From Oscillatoria sp. SIO1A7 (GTDB taxonomy: Bacteria > Cyanobacteriota > Cyanobacteriia > Cyanobacteriales > Laspinemataceae), in NCBI GenBank assembly GCA_010672965.1, contig JAAHFN010000046.1, positions 1 through 52,268 of the forward strand: a DNA stretch of 52,268 bases, read 5' to 3'. The translations under genes and the position numbers were made by a program. Positions 1-8,820 of this stretch are shown here, in pieces. The notes under the pieces were generated by a model. The model did not search any database, was not told the DNA's origin, and saw only the letters and a list, made by a program, of their open reading frames with translations. Position 1 is the first letter of the stretch. Each line of letters starts with the position of its first letter.

Positions 1-53
1 GATGTGGCTTACAAGTTGTTTTTCGATGTTTTCCTTCGGGTCGTTTTTTTTTT

Positions 54-167
54 CGGGTGTGGGGTGTGGGGTATAGGGTGTGGGGTGTGGGGTGTGGGGT
101 GTAGGGGGTGTGGTGTGGGGTGTGGGGTGTAGGGTGTGGGGTGTGGGGTGTGGGGTGTAGGGTGTGG
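54..167. repeat. GGGGTGTGG minisatellite
   Basis: Tandem runs of G3-5 separated by TGT or TAG, with no coding sense. The same motif, or its complement, recurs at 8509-8764, 34635-34680, 41454-41466 and 52066-52105. Bases 168-435 hold further low-complexity repeats: tandem GGGAATT, AAAACTC/AAGCTAAGAACTC strings, a duplicated segment around CATGTC(C/G)TGAGCTTGG, and a CACACCCC array at 396-429. I see no gene in 1-435. Confidence 0.85.
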
Positions 168-435
168 GGGAATTGGGAATTGGGAATTGGGAATTGAAAA
201 GAGTTTTGAGTTTTAGATTTTCAATTAAAGATTGGCAATTATCATGTCTTCAAACTCTCAAGCTAAGAACTCAAAACTCTCAAGCTAAGAACTTAAAACT
301 TAAAAGTCCCCAAGCATGTCCTGAGCTTGGTCGTTGCGGTCCCCAAGTTCCCAAGCATGTCGTGAGCTTGGTCGTTGCGGTCCCCAAGTCTTCCCCCACA
401 CCCCACACCCCACACCCCACACCCCACACCCTCAA

Positions 436-1518
436 TTATTTTAAGGATTGCTCGATCGCTCTAACGGCCATTTTTGCCCCATTAACGGTGGAGACCCGGG
501 TCTGGGGCAGGAGCAAGAGTTCCCTAACTGCCTCAACGGCCGCTTCCAGGGTATCCACAAGCCTGACTTGAGGCGATCGCTGCTGGCGGAGCAAACGGCG
601 AACTCGGATTTCCTGGCGATCGTATTGCCTTGGAAAGGCAAACGCCACCAATGGTATGCCAACGGCCAGACATTCGTAAAAGGTATTGTACCCCGCACCG
701 CCCACGGCAACATCAACTCCGGGCAAGCATTCTATTCCGGGCCAATGAAAACTCCATAATTCCGGAGGACAGTCGGGGGGTCGCTCTGCGGACAAGCAGC
801 GGGCTACAACATCCAAGCTCCGAGCAATAGCCTGAATTAGCTGGCCGTAAAACCATAGCTCCTCAGCGCGGCCGGCGGCTAAAACCAAGACTATTTTCTT
901 ACTCTCGGCCGGATTTATTCCCAATAGTTGGCGGGCTGCAGTGCGGGAGGGTAGTTCGTCCCCAGAGCGAACTAGCCAGGGAGAGGTATGTTTGACTTGG
1001 GGCAGATGGGCTAGGGGAATTTCCTCTGTTTCTCCGGGTACGAGTATTAAATCAAAATTCTCGGTGACGAAAGGTTCTAAGTTTTTAGCGCGAACGTAGT
1101 CGGGACTGATGTCGCGATGTACCAAAATTTTGGTTATCCCTTGCATCTGGGGCAAGATATCTGCGAGTTCTCCCCCCAATCCTTTAGGGAATGTATCTAC
1201 AATTAAGCATTCGTAGTCTTGAGTGGCGATCGCTTCTAAAATGCGATTGGCTGTTTGCTCCGAAGAAGCCGTAGCGGGGATAGTATAGATATAGCAACCC
1301 AAGACTATGGGCAAAGCTTCGTCATCCGCAGCATAGATTAGTATGTCTGCAATGTAGGGACTATTGCAAACCACGATAATAGGGCGATCGCTCGCCGCCA
1401 TCCGACCCAATGCCAGGGAGCGCATTAGATGACCCCAGCCGCCCCCCAAGGCATAAATTAACCAGGGAGAATTGGAGGGAATTGTTTTTAAAGGAAGCTC
1501 GGCGTTTTCTCTAGTCAT
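436..1518 (-). CDS. MurG-like glycosyltransferase (GT28/GT1-type fold)
   Basis: A 360-residue protein of the GT-B fold. The N-terminal glycine-rich loop GGGWGHLMRSLALG (about residues 26-39) resembles the acceptor-side loop of MurG and monogalactosyldiacylglycerol synthases. The C-terminal half carries GGAGYNTFYECLAVGIPLV, the usual nucleotide-sugar binding signature (GGxGT/N..E.L..G.P). No signal peptide or membrane segment is visible, so it is probably a cytosolic or membrane-associated enzyme moving a sugar from a nucleotide donor. The substrate cannot be read from the sequence. It stands alone: the next gene on the same strand starts 500 bp away beyond repeats. The start is the first in-frame ATG after the intergenic repeats. 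It ends directly against a CACACCCC array. The family call is good; the specific reaction is unknown. Confidence 0.8.
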   Translation of the reverse strand: MTRENAELPLKTIPSNSPWLIYALGGGWGHLMRSLALGRMAASDRPIIVVCNSPYIADILIYAADDEALPIVLGCYIYTIPATASSEQTANRILEAIATQDYECLIVDTFPKGLGGELADILPQMQGITKILVHRDISPDYVRAKNLEPFVTENFDLILVPGETEEIPLAHLPQVKHTSPWLVRSGDELPSRTAARQLLGINPAESKKIVLVLAAGRAEELWFYGQLIQAIARSLDVVARCLSAERPPDCPPELWSFHWPGIECLPGVDVAVGGAGYNTFYECLAVGIPLVAFAFPRQYDRQEIRVRRLLRQQRSPQVRLVDTLEAAVEAVRELLLLPQTRVSTVNGAKMAVRAIEQSLK

Positions 1519-1605
1519 AATAGAGCGCTAAGCTGCCAAAACATATTATATTTCACGGGACTGATGCACCCTCTAAGGTAAATGGAAATAGCTATTTATG
1601 TCAAC

Positions 1606-1693
1606 AGGACTTACGCATAGAAGCTATTTGTATTGTGCGCGTTCGCACCAAGCGCTAAATATACTCTTAGATCTGACAATTTGCGTAAGTCCT
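1606..1693. repeat. MITE family 1 copy, AGGACTTACGCA termini
   Basis: An 88-bp element bounded by AGGACTTACGCA and its inverted form TGCGTAAGTCCT, with a GC-rich interior (GTGCGC..GCACC). Full copies also lie at 7037-7124, 19388-19477, 23634-23724, 28816-28903, 30619-30704, 41884-41974 and 51311-51400. Single ends occur at 1933-1945, 10636-10649, 20607-20619 and 38480-38491. The small size, inverted termini and lack of an ORF fit a non-autonomous miniature element. Confidence 0.8.
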
Positions 1694-2147
1694 AATCAAA
1701 TATGTTTAATCGCTTTAAAAAAATCGAGCTTCCCGTAGGACGGGCTTCCCGCCTGTCCCAGGCGGAGATATTGAGACCAATTCTTTATGAAGCTGCACGC
1801 AATAACGATCTTATCCATCGTTCGGCCACCGTTCGGGCGCTCGTCCTGAGCCTGTCGAAACTTACCCAAAGTTGGACAAATCCAGGTGCCGCACCGCGCA
1901 CCAAACCCTATATCTATAATTAATCGTGCAATTTGCGTAAGTCCTGTCCCTCGATAGTACCGTTTTATCCTCAGAGAGCAGTCATGCGATCGGCACAAGC
2001 CTTGCCGTTACTAGCCAGGAGCGAGATTTGAACTTTCCGTTCCCTGAGTGCGTAGTGGCAATAATCGCCACTCTGTTTAGAAACGAATCCATGCCGATCT
2101 GCATTTTTAAGTCTCATGCAAGGTTTTGAAGACGACGAGCCTTCACT
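1694..2147. other. Gene-free interval with repeat fragments
   Basis: This holds a REP-like GTAGGACGGGCTTCCCGCC segment (about 1734-1766), a duplicated-looking stretch, and one end of a family 1 element (TTGCGTAAGTCCT at 1933-1945). It also has a T-arm-like string around 2020-2040 that does not fold as a full tRNA. No credible coding sequence was found. Confidence 0.6.
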
Positions 2148-4019
2148 TCATGGTGACTTAGTTCGATCGTTAGCCATCGATTCTTCGAGCAACTTTGTAA
2201 CTTTCTCCACCGGAAGGGGGGGGCTAAAGAGATAACCCTGCATTTCTTTGCAGTGGAGGTCGCGCAATACTTCCAATTGTTCTAAAGTTTCCACCCCTTC
2301 AGCGACAACTCGCAGTTCCAGACCTCGACCGAGAGTAATAACTGCAGTAGCGATCGCCAAATCGTGCTGGTCAACTGTCAGCTCCCGCACGAATGCTCTA
2401 TCCAATTTCAAAGTATGCAGGGGAAAAGTCTTCAGATAATTCAAAGAAGAATAGCCCGTACCAAAGTCATCCATCGACAATTGAACGCCCATTTCCTTCA
2501 AGCGGCCTAGCACTTCTTTAGCCAACTGTACGTCTCGCATGGCAATAGTTTCGGTAATCTCCAGTTCCAAAAACTCCGGCCGCAGCCCCGTCTGGGCTAA
2601 AGTTTGGGCGATCGTTTCTACTAGATTGGGTTCCTGAAACTGACGGGCAGAAAGATTGACGCCTATGCGTATCGCTGGCAAACCGGAATTTTGCCAGTTC
2701 TTAGCCTGCTGGCAGGCGGTTCGCAGCACCCATTCGCCAATAGGTACGATTAGGCCGGTTTCTTCTGCTAGGGGAATAAACCTATTCGGCGACACCATAC
2801 CCAATTGCGGATGCTGCCAGCGCACTAAGGCTTCTACCCCAATAATATTCTTAGTATTAATATCCACCTGCGGCTGGTAGTAAAGAATAAATTCTTTTCG
2901 CTCCAAGGCATAGTGCAGGCTATTTTCTAAAGCAAATAGCTCGGTGGCTTGAGAATTGAGATCCGGTGCGTAGAGCCGGTAGGTACAGCGCTGTTCTTTG
3001 GCACGATATAAAGCTGCATCGGCATTTTTGAGCAAAGTTTGCGAGTCTTTGCCATCGGTGGGATAGAGGGCAATGCCAATACTAGCGGCAATATGAATTT
3101 GGTGCCCGTCTATATGAAACTCTGGCTTGAGACTGGCGAGAATTCTCTCGGCAATTGCCATTACATGCTGGTGACTATGGAGCTTAGGCAGGAGCAGGGT
3201 GAATTCGTCTCCACCCCAGCGGGCTATCGTATCGCCTTCGCGCAGGCAATTGGTGAGGCGATCGCCAACCTGTTTTAACAATCGATCTCCAATAGTATGA
3301 CCCAGAGTATCGTTAATGGTTTTGAATCGGTCTAGATCCAAAAACATCACTGCTATCTTATTTTTAGTCGGGATACTATGGGCTAAAGCTTGGGAAAGTC
3401 TCTTCTGGTATAGGTCGCGGTTCGGCAGTCCGGTCAGCAGGTCGTGCCAAGCTTGGTATTCGATAGCTTCTTGGACGCGCCAAGGTGCCGTCGCATCCCG
3501 AAAGCTGTATGTCCTGCCAACAATTTGCATTTCCATCCGCAGGGGTTGGGAATAGCATTGGAATACTCGCCCGTCTTTTAATTCCAGAAAATCGTTGCTT
3601 TCTAAATCCGGATTTTCGGACAGTTCCTTTTCTTTTGCCAGAAATATATCGGGTATTTTTAAGCTATCGACTAGAAAATCCAGCACCGCATGCCAATCCC
3701 GAGATGCCATAATTTCTTCGGGAATCCGCCACAGATTAACTAAGTTTTGATTGTAGATTTTTATGTTGGACTCGGGAGCGATCGCAATAATGCCATCAGC
3801 CGCTGATTCTAGCACTGCCTGAATTAGGGAGAGGGATAGTTCGAGTGGTTCTCGCACTGGCTTAGACTCTATGACGTCTATTTTTTCATAATTTACCACT
3901 TTGTCCGTCGCGGGGAGTCGGGCGAATTGCTCGATTTTGCCGGGAGTTCCCAGATTTCGGGTGTAGCAGAACCTGGGTCTTATGGCCCGCTCGGTCGAAA
4001 CCAATTTTCTATTCTGCAT
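2148..4019 (-). CDS. PAS-GGDEF-EAL cyclic-di-GMP turnover protein
   Basis: A 623-residue cytosolic protein. A PAS-like sensor (about residues 65-180) precedes a GGDEF diguanylate cyclase domain and an EAL phosphodiesterase domain. The active-site loop GGDEF is intact at about 269-273, preceded by an inhibitory-site RxxD (REGD) five residues before it. The EAL motif (Glu about 396) is followed by the expected catalytic motifs: NLSARQF, ELEITET, DDFGTGYSSL, LKLD, AEGVET and MQGY. Both activities therefore look possible, making and degrading c-di-GMP. No membrane segment is seen, so the signal is probably intracellular, through the PAS domain. It is a single gene. A second GGDEF-EAL protein lies at 31232-34486 with a different sensory part. 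The start was taken at the first ATG; the first 60 residues match no domain I recognise, and a later start is possible. Confidence 0.93.
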   Translation of the reverse strand: MQNRKLVSTERAIRPRFCYTRNLGTPGKIEQFARLPATDKVVNYEKIDVIESKPVREPLELSLSLIQAVLESAADGIIAIAPESNIKIYNQNLVNLWRIPEEIMASRDWHAVLDFLVDSLKIPDIFLAKEKELSENPDLESNDFLELKDGRVFQCYSQPLRMEMQIVGRTYSFRDATAPWRVQEAIEYQAWHDLLTGLPNRDLYQKRLSQALAHSIPTKNKIAVMFLDLDRFKTINDTLGHTIGDRLLKQVGDRLTNCLREGDTIARWGGDEFTLLLPKLHSHQHVMAIAERILASLKPEFHIDGHQIHIAASIGIALYPTDGKDSQTLLKNADAALYRAKEQRCTYRLYAPDLNSQATELFALENSLHYALERKEFILYYQPQVDINTKNIIGVEALVRWQHPQLGMVSPNRFIPLAEETGLIVPIGEWVLRTACQQAKNWQNSGLPAIRIGVNLSARQFQEPNLVETIAQTLAQTGLRPEFLELEITETIAMRDVQLAKEVLGRLKEMGVQLSMDDFGTGYSSLNYLKTFPLHTLKLDRAFVRELTVDQHDLAIATAVITLGRGLELRVVAEGVETLEQLEVLRDLHCKEMQGYLFSPPLPVEKVTKLLEESMANDRTKSP

Positions 4020-4632
4020 TTTTAATTCCTATTTAAAGTTATTTTTTCATCGCTTGAAATTTTCGAGCCTTCTGGTTTGCCAATACGATCGTTTTTTGCC
4101 GCGACCTTTCCCTAAAGTCCCCGAGCCAGAGAAACAGGCACAATAGAGATCGAGCGAGATATGCCCTACCTATCCTATGCCATGCTTTACTGATTTTTTT
4201 TAGGGTTACCGACGTTACCGAGAACCTTTTTTATAAGTAGCATAAGATACATTATCCTAAAAACGACGGGATTATTAGAGACTAATTTACCAGGTTTCAC
4301 CCATTTATATAGAGGCAAATCTAGTTAAGAAATTATAAAAGTTATCTTAAACAATCGGTCAGTACCCCGGAAATGCCTATTGGCGTCGCCATAATTTCTA
4401 AAATAATCATTATCTGTCCTAAAGCAATAGGCGCTATCTTGGAAGTCCCTTATAGAATTACACATTGAATCGGGCTAATCTCTCTAAAAAAAGCTCCCCG
4501 GGCATATGGACAGGCGTCTCCGCCTACGGGAAATTCTAAACTCTGCGAGCAATTAATCGGATTTGAGATGATTTTAAATTGCTATATAGCCCGTAATACC
4601 TGTCGTAGGGGTCGTAGGTAAAAGTGGGAAAC
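4020..4632. other. Gene-free interval
   Basis: An AT-rich stretch of about 600 bp, with no ORF showing protein character on either strand. A small hairpin-forming REP fragment (GACAGGCGTCTCCGCCTAC) lies near 4510-4528. It probably holds the divergent promoters of the GGDEF-EAL and Uma2 genes. Confidence 0.5.
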
Positions 4633-4662
4633 TTTACTGTTCGGTAACGGATTTGATATAAT
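4633..4662 (+). promoter_or_regulatory. Candidate sigma-70 type promoter for the Uma2 gene
   Basis: A perfect -10 hexamer TATAAT at 4657-4662 lies 18 bp after TTTACT (4633-4638, four of six consensus bases). The start codon at 4706 would follow a 5' leader of about 37 nt. This is sequence match only. Confidence 0.4.
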
Positions 4663-4705
4663 TTGGTATGACGTGGGATTTTAGATAAGTATAGAGAGGT
4701 TGACG

Positions 4706-5296
4706 ATGGTAGCAATCCAAGACCCAAAATACATGAGCCCCCAGGAATACCTAGACTGGGAAGAACTACAGCCTATTAAATATGAATATATAAATGGTGA
4801 AGTTTTTGCCATGATGGCTGGAGGGACCATTCCCCACAATGCCATTGCAGTTAATCTAACAACTGCCCTAAGAAATCATACTAAAGGTGGTCCTTGCCGG
4901 GTTTATATGGCCGATGCCAAGGTTGGCATATCTGAAAAAGGCCCCTTTCACTATCCCGACGTGATGGTTACTTGTGACCGGGGGGACAAAAAAGCCCGCA
5001 AAGTTATTTATCACCCCTGTCTGATTGCTGAAGTGCTATCTCCCAGTACGGAAAGATACGATCGCGGCCAAAAATTCCAACAATACCGGCGCATATCCAG
5101 TTTGCGAGAATATCTTCTGATTAGTGCCGAACAAATGACCGTTGAATGCTTCCGCCTCAACGAGCAAGGGATTTGGGAATTGCATAGCTACGCTGATGGG
5201 GAGGAACTTCACTTAACGAGCCTCGACTTTCGCTGCCCCATCGAGCTTTTGTACGAAGATGTAGTCTTAGAAGAAGAAGACCAAGAGCAAGAATGA
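4706..5296 (+). CDS. Uma2 family (DUF820) PD-(D/E)XK nuclease-like protein
   Basis: A 196-residue cytosolic protein of the Uma2/DUF820 family, which is greatly expanded in cyanobacteria and has the restriction-endonuclease-like fold. Visible family marks are the opening SPQEYLDWEE, YEYINGEVFAM, the metal-binding core YPDVMVTCD followed by LIAEVLSPSTERYDRGQKF, and the REYLLIS strand. The acidic and glutamate residues of the presumed nuclease site are present. The biological role of the family is not settled. I chose ATG 4706 because GAGAGG at 4694-4699 sits six bases before it; an in-frame TTG at 4700 would overlap that site. The C-terminus is a run of Glu, Asp and Gln (EEEDQEQE). It is a single gene with its own likely promoter. 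Confidence 0.88.
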   Translation: MVAIQDPKYMSPQEYLDWEELQPIKYEYINGEVFAMMAGGTIPHNAIAVNLTTALRNHTKGGPCRVYMADAKVGISEKGPFHYPDVMVTCDRGDKKARKVIYHPCLIAEVLSPSTERYDRGQKFQQYRRISSLREYLLISAEQMTVECFRLNEQGIWELHSYADGEELHLTSLDFRCPIELLYEDVVLEEEDQEQE

Positions 5297-5394
5297 GCCG
5301 ACCCTGGCACGCCAGGGCGCGCTACGAGACTTCCGCAGAAATTACCTTGCAAGTCCCCAGGGTCGGCAGGGATTTTAGAAAACCAAATCGAGTT

Positions 5395-5787
5395 TTATTC
5401 TGGTGTCGAGACCGCACTATCCTCCGATGCACCTTCCTCCGCTGGGGTTGCTTGTTGCTGGCGCAACAGCTCCAACTGCCTGGCTCGGAAATCAGTTGCA
5501 GCATCGTTCAGGTTTTGGTCCTGCTCGATGATAAACTCTTCCATGCTGCGGAGGCCGCCGAGGTTGGCGCGGTGGATCAGATCTAGGGGATTGAACTGTT
5601 CTGGATCTCCCCCTGCCCCGTAAAAAGGATCTTCCAAGTCTTGGATTTGCGGATCGAGGAGATCTGCAGCCCTATTCGTAGGTTCGCTGCTTTCTTCATC
5701 AGCCCGAGTTGGCTGGCACAGCAGCAAGGGGGAGAAGCCAATGGCGATCGCGATAGTCGCTAGAGATAGATTTAGTTTCATATGCAT
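5395..5787 (-). CDS. Small secreted hypothetical protein
   Basis: A 130-residue protein with a clear N-terminal signal peptide: a basic start (MHMKL), a hydrophobic stretch IAIAIGFSPLLL, and a likely signal-peptidase site near TRADE (about residues 28-30). The mature part is acidic and helical (SMEEFIIEQDQNLNDAATDFRARQLELLRQQQ), rich in Glu, Gln and Ala, and is probably periplasmic. I do not recognise a named family. Two ATG codons lie at residues 1 and 3; MKLNLS at 5781 may be the true start. It converges with the Uma2 gene, 98 bp apart, and lies downstream of the ABC-2 permease on the same strand. A terminator-like hairpin separates it from that gene. Confidence 0.7.
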   Translation of the reverse strand: MHMKLNLSLATIAIAIGFSPLLLCQPTRADEESSEPTNRAADLLDPQIQDLEDPFYGAGGDPEQFNPLDLIHRANLGGLRSMEEFIIEQDQNLNDAATDFRARQLELLRQQQATPAEEGASEDSAVSTPE

Positions 5788-5871
5788 CGGCTAAAATCTT
5801 TATGCTTATTTTAACCATTCTACTCTATTATATAGCAATTTTTTTAGAGCATTACGATCCTACCCAGAGCC

Positions 5872-5906
5872 AGAAACCCGGTTTTTCCAAAAAAAACCGG
5901 GTTTCT
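5872..5906. terminator. Terminator-like hairpin after the ABC-2 permease
   Basis: An inverted repeat AGAAACCCGGTTTTT / AAAAACCGGGTTTCT with a very short spacer gives a strong hairpin with A/T runs in its arms. It sits 9 bp beyond the permease stop codon on the minus strand and could end that transcript. The same sequence type also occurs as a dispersed cyanobacterial repeat. Confidence 0.55.
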
Positions 5907-5914
5907 ATCTAGAC

Positions 5915-6802
5915 TCAAGCAAAAGTGCGTCTGAGCAGAGGTTGTATGCTCAATAGTGCGAAGAGAGCAAAACTGGCCAAGACTAGCAGAGAACCGATAA
6001 AACTGACATTGCCCCAAGGGGCTACCATGACAATGCTGCCCAGCCCCCAGTCGCTATGGATATACAAATAGCGAATGGGCTCTATCGCATAGCTGAGGGG
6101 ATTTAAGGTAGCAACCCATGCCAGCCACTGAGGCATGAAGGACAGGGGAGCCAGAGCCGTACTGGCAAATAGCAGGGGCAGATTGGTGAGGAAGATAGCG
6201 GCAATCAGCTCGACATGCCCGGGGAGAGAAAAGGCCAGACCCAGGCTCAATCCAGTCACGCCCAAGACTAGGAGGAAGACAATCGTAGCGATCGCCACAA
6301 GGCCGGCCAATCCGGGCAGACCGGCACCCAGAAAAGCTCCAGCGGCGACAATGACGCTAGTTTGGATAAGGCTCAGGGTAACAATATAGATGGCACAGGC
6401 AAAAACAATCGAAAACCGGGAAGCTAGGGGAGCGACTAGCAGGCGATTTAGAAAGCCAAATTCTCTATCGAACATCACGGGCAAGCCAGCATTGAGGGCT
6501 CCGGAAAAGGCAGTAAAGACAATCACTCCAGCGCCGAGGAACTGAGCGTAATTCTGGCTTTCGCCAAACATACCTTCCGGTACGTTCTCAAACAGGGCTC
6601 CAAATAAGATTAACCACATTAACGGCTGGATAATCCCGGCAACCAGAGTCGTCGGACGTCTTTGTAACTGAATGAATAGGCGCTTGGTAAGGGCGAGGGT
6701 TTCTTGAGTTAATTCCCCGACTAACTTGTCGGCAGACACCTTCGCGTTTGCTCCTTGCGAAAAGCTAAAATCTATTTCAGAATTGGTGACGGTTTTACGC
6801 AT
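5915..6802 (-). CDS. ABC-2 type exporter permease (NodJ/DrrB-like)
   Basis: A 295-residue integral membrane protein. After a polar N-terminal tail of about 45 residues it shows about six hydrophobic segments: TTLVAGIIQPLMWLILFGALF, the region after GAGVIVFTAFSG, IVFACAIYIVTLSLI, the LVAIATIVFLLVLGV block, LIAAIFLTNLPLLF, and the C-terminal GSLLVLASFALFALLS. The FDREFGFLNRLLVAPLASR segment and the PLSYAIEPIRYL motif are typical of ABC-2 exporters of the NodJ/DrrB group. Its partner ATPase is the upstream gene on the same strand (7210-8229), about 400 bp away across a repeat array. The substrate is not readable; lipids, glycans or drug-like molecules are all possible. Confidence 0.9.
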   Translation of the reverse strand: MRKTVTNSEIDFSFSQGANAKVSADKLVGELTQETLALTKRLFIQLQRRPTTLVAGIIQPLMWLILFGALFENVPEGMFGESQNYAQFLGAGVIVFTAFSGALNAGLPVMFDREFGFLNRLLVAPLASRFSIVFACAIYIVTLSLIQTSVIVAAGAFLGAGLPGLAGLVAIATIVFLLVLGVTGLSLGLAFSLPGHVELIAAIFLTNLPLLFASTALAPLSFMPQWLAWVATLNPLSYAIEPIRYLYIHSDWGLGSIVMVAPWGNVSFIGSLLVLASFALFALLSIQPLLRRTFA

Positions 6803-6830
6803 GTTTGTACTGGAGTTGTGTTTATAGCAA

Positions 6831-7205
6831 TAAGCTCTCAGCTCTCAGCTCTCAGCTCTCAGCTCTCAGCTCTCAGCAGTCAACGGGGTCAATGGTCAAT
6901 TTTGAGTTCGAGCTAACCGGAGTTCGAGTTAACCGGAGTTTTGAGTTGAAAGCTTATTGCTCAGAGCTAACCGCTTATTGCTGACCGCTGAGAGCTGACC
7001 GCTGAGAGCTAACCGGAGTTTTGAGTCGAGAGCTTCAGGACTTACGCAAATTGTCAGATCTAATTCTGTATATAGTTTCTTGTGCCACTGCGCACGCTAC
7101 AAATAGAGTCGTTGCGTAAGTCCTGAGCTGAAAGCTGAAAGCTGAAAGCTGAAAGCTGAAAGCTGACCGCTAATAGCTGAAAGCTGAAAGCTGACCGCTA
7201 ATAGC
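6831..7205. repeat. Repeat array inside the ABC exporter operon
   Basis: Tandem AGCTCTC units (about 6832-6878), degenerate AGTTCGAG/AACCGGAG and GCTGACCGCTGAGAG units, a full family 1 element (7037-7124, with 14-bp matched ends), then tandem AGCTGAA units (7130-7205). It fills the gap between the ATPase and permease cistrons. Confidence 0.85.
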
Positions 7206-7209
7206 TTTC

Positions 7210-8229
7210 TTAACGCATATTCTGCTTGCGTTCGGCTTTGGGGTCGCGAGTGCCCGCTACTGCGAGTTCTGCATCCATAAGGGTTCGACCTGTTGCCGCT
7301 AAATATACGTCATCTAAACTGGGTCGCGATTGGGCGATGCCGAACAGGGGCAAGCCAGCATCGCTGAGGGAATTTTGGATGCTCAGCAGGGAGTTGCTCC
7401 CTGCGCCGACTACCAAATTGAGGGAGTTCCCTTGGGCATTGTTGATGACGATATCTTGGACTGATTGCAGCGCCGAGAGTAGGGATTTGGCTTTTTCGGC
7501 TTCTTCGATGGGGGTAAACTCCCGCAAGCGCACGGTTATGCGATCGCCTCCTACTTTATCCTTGAGTTCTGAAGGGGTGCCCTCGTTTATAACCGAGCCC
7601 CGGTCTATAATTGCCACCCGGTCTGCCAGCAGATCTATCTCTTCGAGATAGTGGCTGGTAATCAGTACGGTGGTTCCTTGCGATCGCAACTGACGCAAGA
7701 AATCCCACACAGCAAGACGGCTTTCTATATCCAGTCCCACCGTCGGCTCGTCCAACACCAAGACATCCGGTTGATGCAGCAAGCCTGCCGCTAGGTCCAG
7801 ACGCTTTCTAATTCCTCCAGAATAGGTGCCGGTACGCTTATCTGCCCAGTCTTCCAAGCCCAGCAGATTCAGAGTGCGATCGATTCGTTTTTTTGATAAT
7901 TTCTTCGGTAAATGGTATAAGGACGCTTGCAGTTGCAGCAATTCCCGACCCGTCAATACCTTATCCAAAGCCACTTCCTGAGCCACATAGCCCAAACGCT
8001 GTCTAGCCACTCTCGGGTTAGCCACTACATCGATGCCAGACAGTTCAATTTTGCCCGCATCTGGAGTAGTTAGGGTACATAAACAGCGAATAGCGGTGGT
8101 TTTCCCAGCCCCATTGGGACCGAGCAAGCCAAATATTTCCCCGGGTTCTATCGTAAAGGATACGTCTGTAAGGGCTTCAACTGAGCCATAACGTTTCTGG
8201 AGCTTCTCTATTAAAATGGCAGGAGCCAT
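7210..8229 (-). CDS. ABC transporter ATP-binding protein (DrrA-like)
   Basis: A 339-residue nucleotide-binding subunit of the daunorubicin-resistance/NodI group. Walker A is GPNGAGKTT (about residues 38-46), the signature motif is YSGGIRKRLDLAAG, and Walker B with D-loop is VLVLDEPTVGLDI; the switch histidine follows in TSHYLEEID. The extra C-terminal part after about residue 230 (VRLREF..LDDVYLAATGRTL) is the usual DrrA-type extension. It would drive the permease encoded downstream (5915-6802). The start ATG follows an AT-rich gap with no strong ribosome site. The call is secure; the substrate is unknown. Confidence 0.93.
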   Translation of the reverse strand: MAPAILIEKLQKRYGSVEALTDVSFTIEPGEIFGLLGPNGAGKTTAIRCLCTLTTPDAGKIELSGIDVVANPRVARQRLGYVAQEVALDKVLTGRELLQLQASLYHLPKKLSKKRIDRTLNLLGLEDWADKRTGTYSGGIRKRLDLAAGLLHQPDVLVLDEPTVGLDIESRLAVWDFLRQLRSQGTTVLITSHYLEEIDLLADRVAIIDRGSVINEGTPSELKDKVGGDRITVRLREFTPIEEAEKAKSLLSALQSVQDIVINNAQGNSLNLVVGAGSNSLLSIQNSLSDAGLPLFGIAQSRPSLDDVYLAATGRTLMDAELAVAGTRDPKAERKQNMR

Positions 8230-8508
8230 AGTTTTATCCGCTTGCTTGGGTTTGATACAAAACTAAATAATCTTAGTTTTTATTTTACGCCGAGTTTCGG
8301 GTAAACATTTGATTATGGCCCGTCTAAATGGGGACCCAAAGCCCCGGAGGGCGGGCTACGCCTACGACAGGCTCAGGATAAAATTGGGAATTAGGAAAGT
8401 TTTGAGCTTTAAGTTTTGAGCTTTAAGTTTTGAGCTTTAAGTTAAAGATTTGCAATTCAAAACTCAAAACTCAAAACTCAAAATTAAAAACTCTTTCGGT
8501 CCCCTTGT

Positions 8509-8764
8509 CCCCCCCACACCCCACACCCCACACCCGACACCTGACACCCCACACCCGACACCCCACACCCCACACCCGACACCTGACACCCGACACCCCA
8601 CACCCGACACCCCACACCCGACACCCGACACCCGACACCCGACACCCGACACCCGACACCCCACACCCCACACCCGACACCCGACACCCCACACCCCACA
8701 CCCCACCGCCACACCCCACCGCCACACCCGACACCCCACACCCCACACCCCACACCCCACACCC
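8509..8764. repeat. CACACCCC/CACACCCGA minisatellite
   Basis: About 250 bp of tandem 7-10 bp units built from CACACCC, GACACCC and occasional CCGCCA. All frames of this stretch stay open but translate into His-Pro-Thr or Gly-Val-Trp repeats with no protein character. The complementary strand is G-rich, with runs of three to four G separated by TGT or TC. It ends 57 bp before the DUF4342 gene. Confidence 0.9.
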
Positions 8765-8776
8765 TAATTGTGTTAC

Positions 8777-8790
8777 GATACTTAAGTATC
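8777..8790. promoter_or_regulatory. Perfect 14-bp palindrome upstream of DUF4342 gene
   Basis: GATACTTAAGTATC is a perfect dyad 30 bp before the start codon at 8821. Its position suggests an operator or 5' leader element, but no regulator is known. Confidence 0.3.
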
Positions 8791-8820
8791 CAATTAACTA
8801 TCGAATAGTGGAGCTAGATA

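Noticed and set aside
1990-2095. tRNA-like segment on the minus strand (GTTCAAATC T-loop-like string and a GTGGC..GCCAC hairpin)
   Set aside because: No matching 5' acceptor strand, no D-arm, the hairpin loop lacks the T before an anticodon, and the T-stem is mispaired. At most a decayed relic.
5293-5586. 97-codon plus-strand ORF after the Uma2 gene
   Set aside because: It lies antisense to the secreted protein at 5395-5787, which has a signal peptide; the plus-strand frame has none of these marks.
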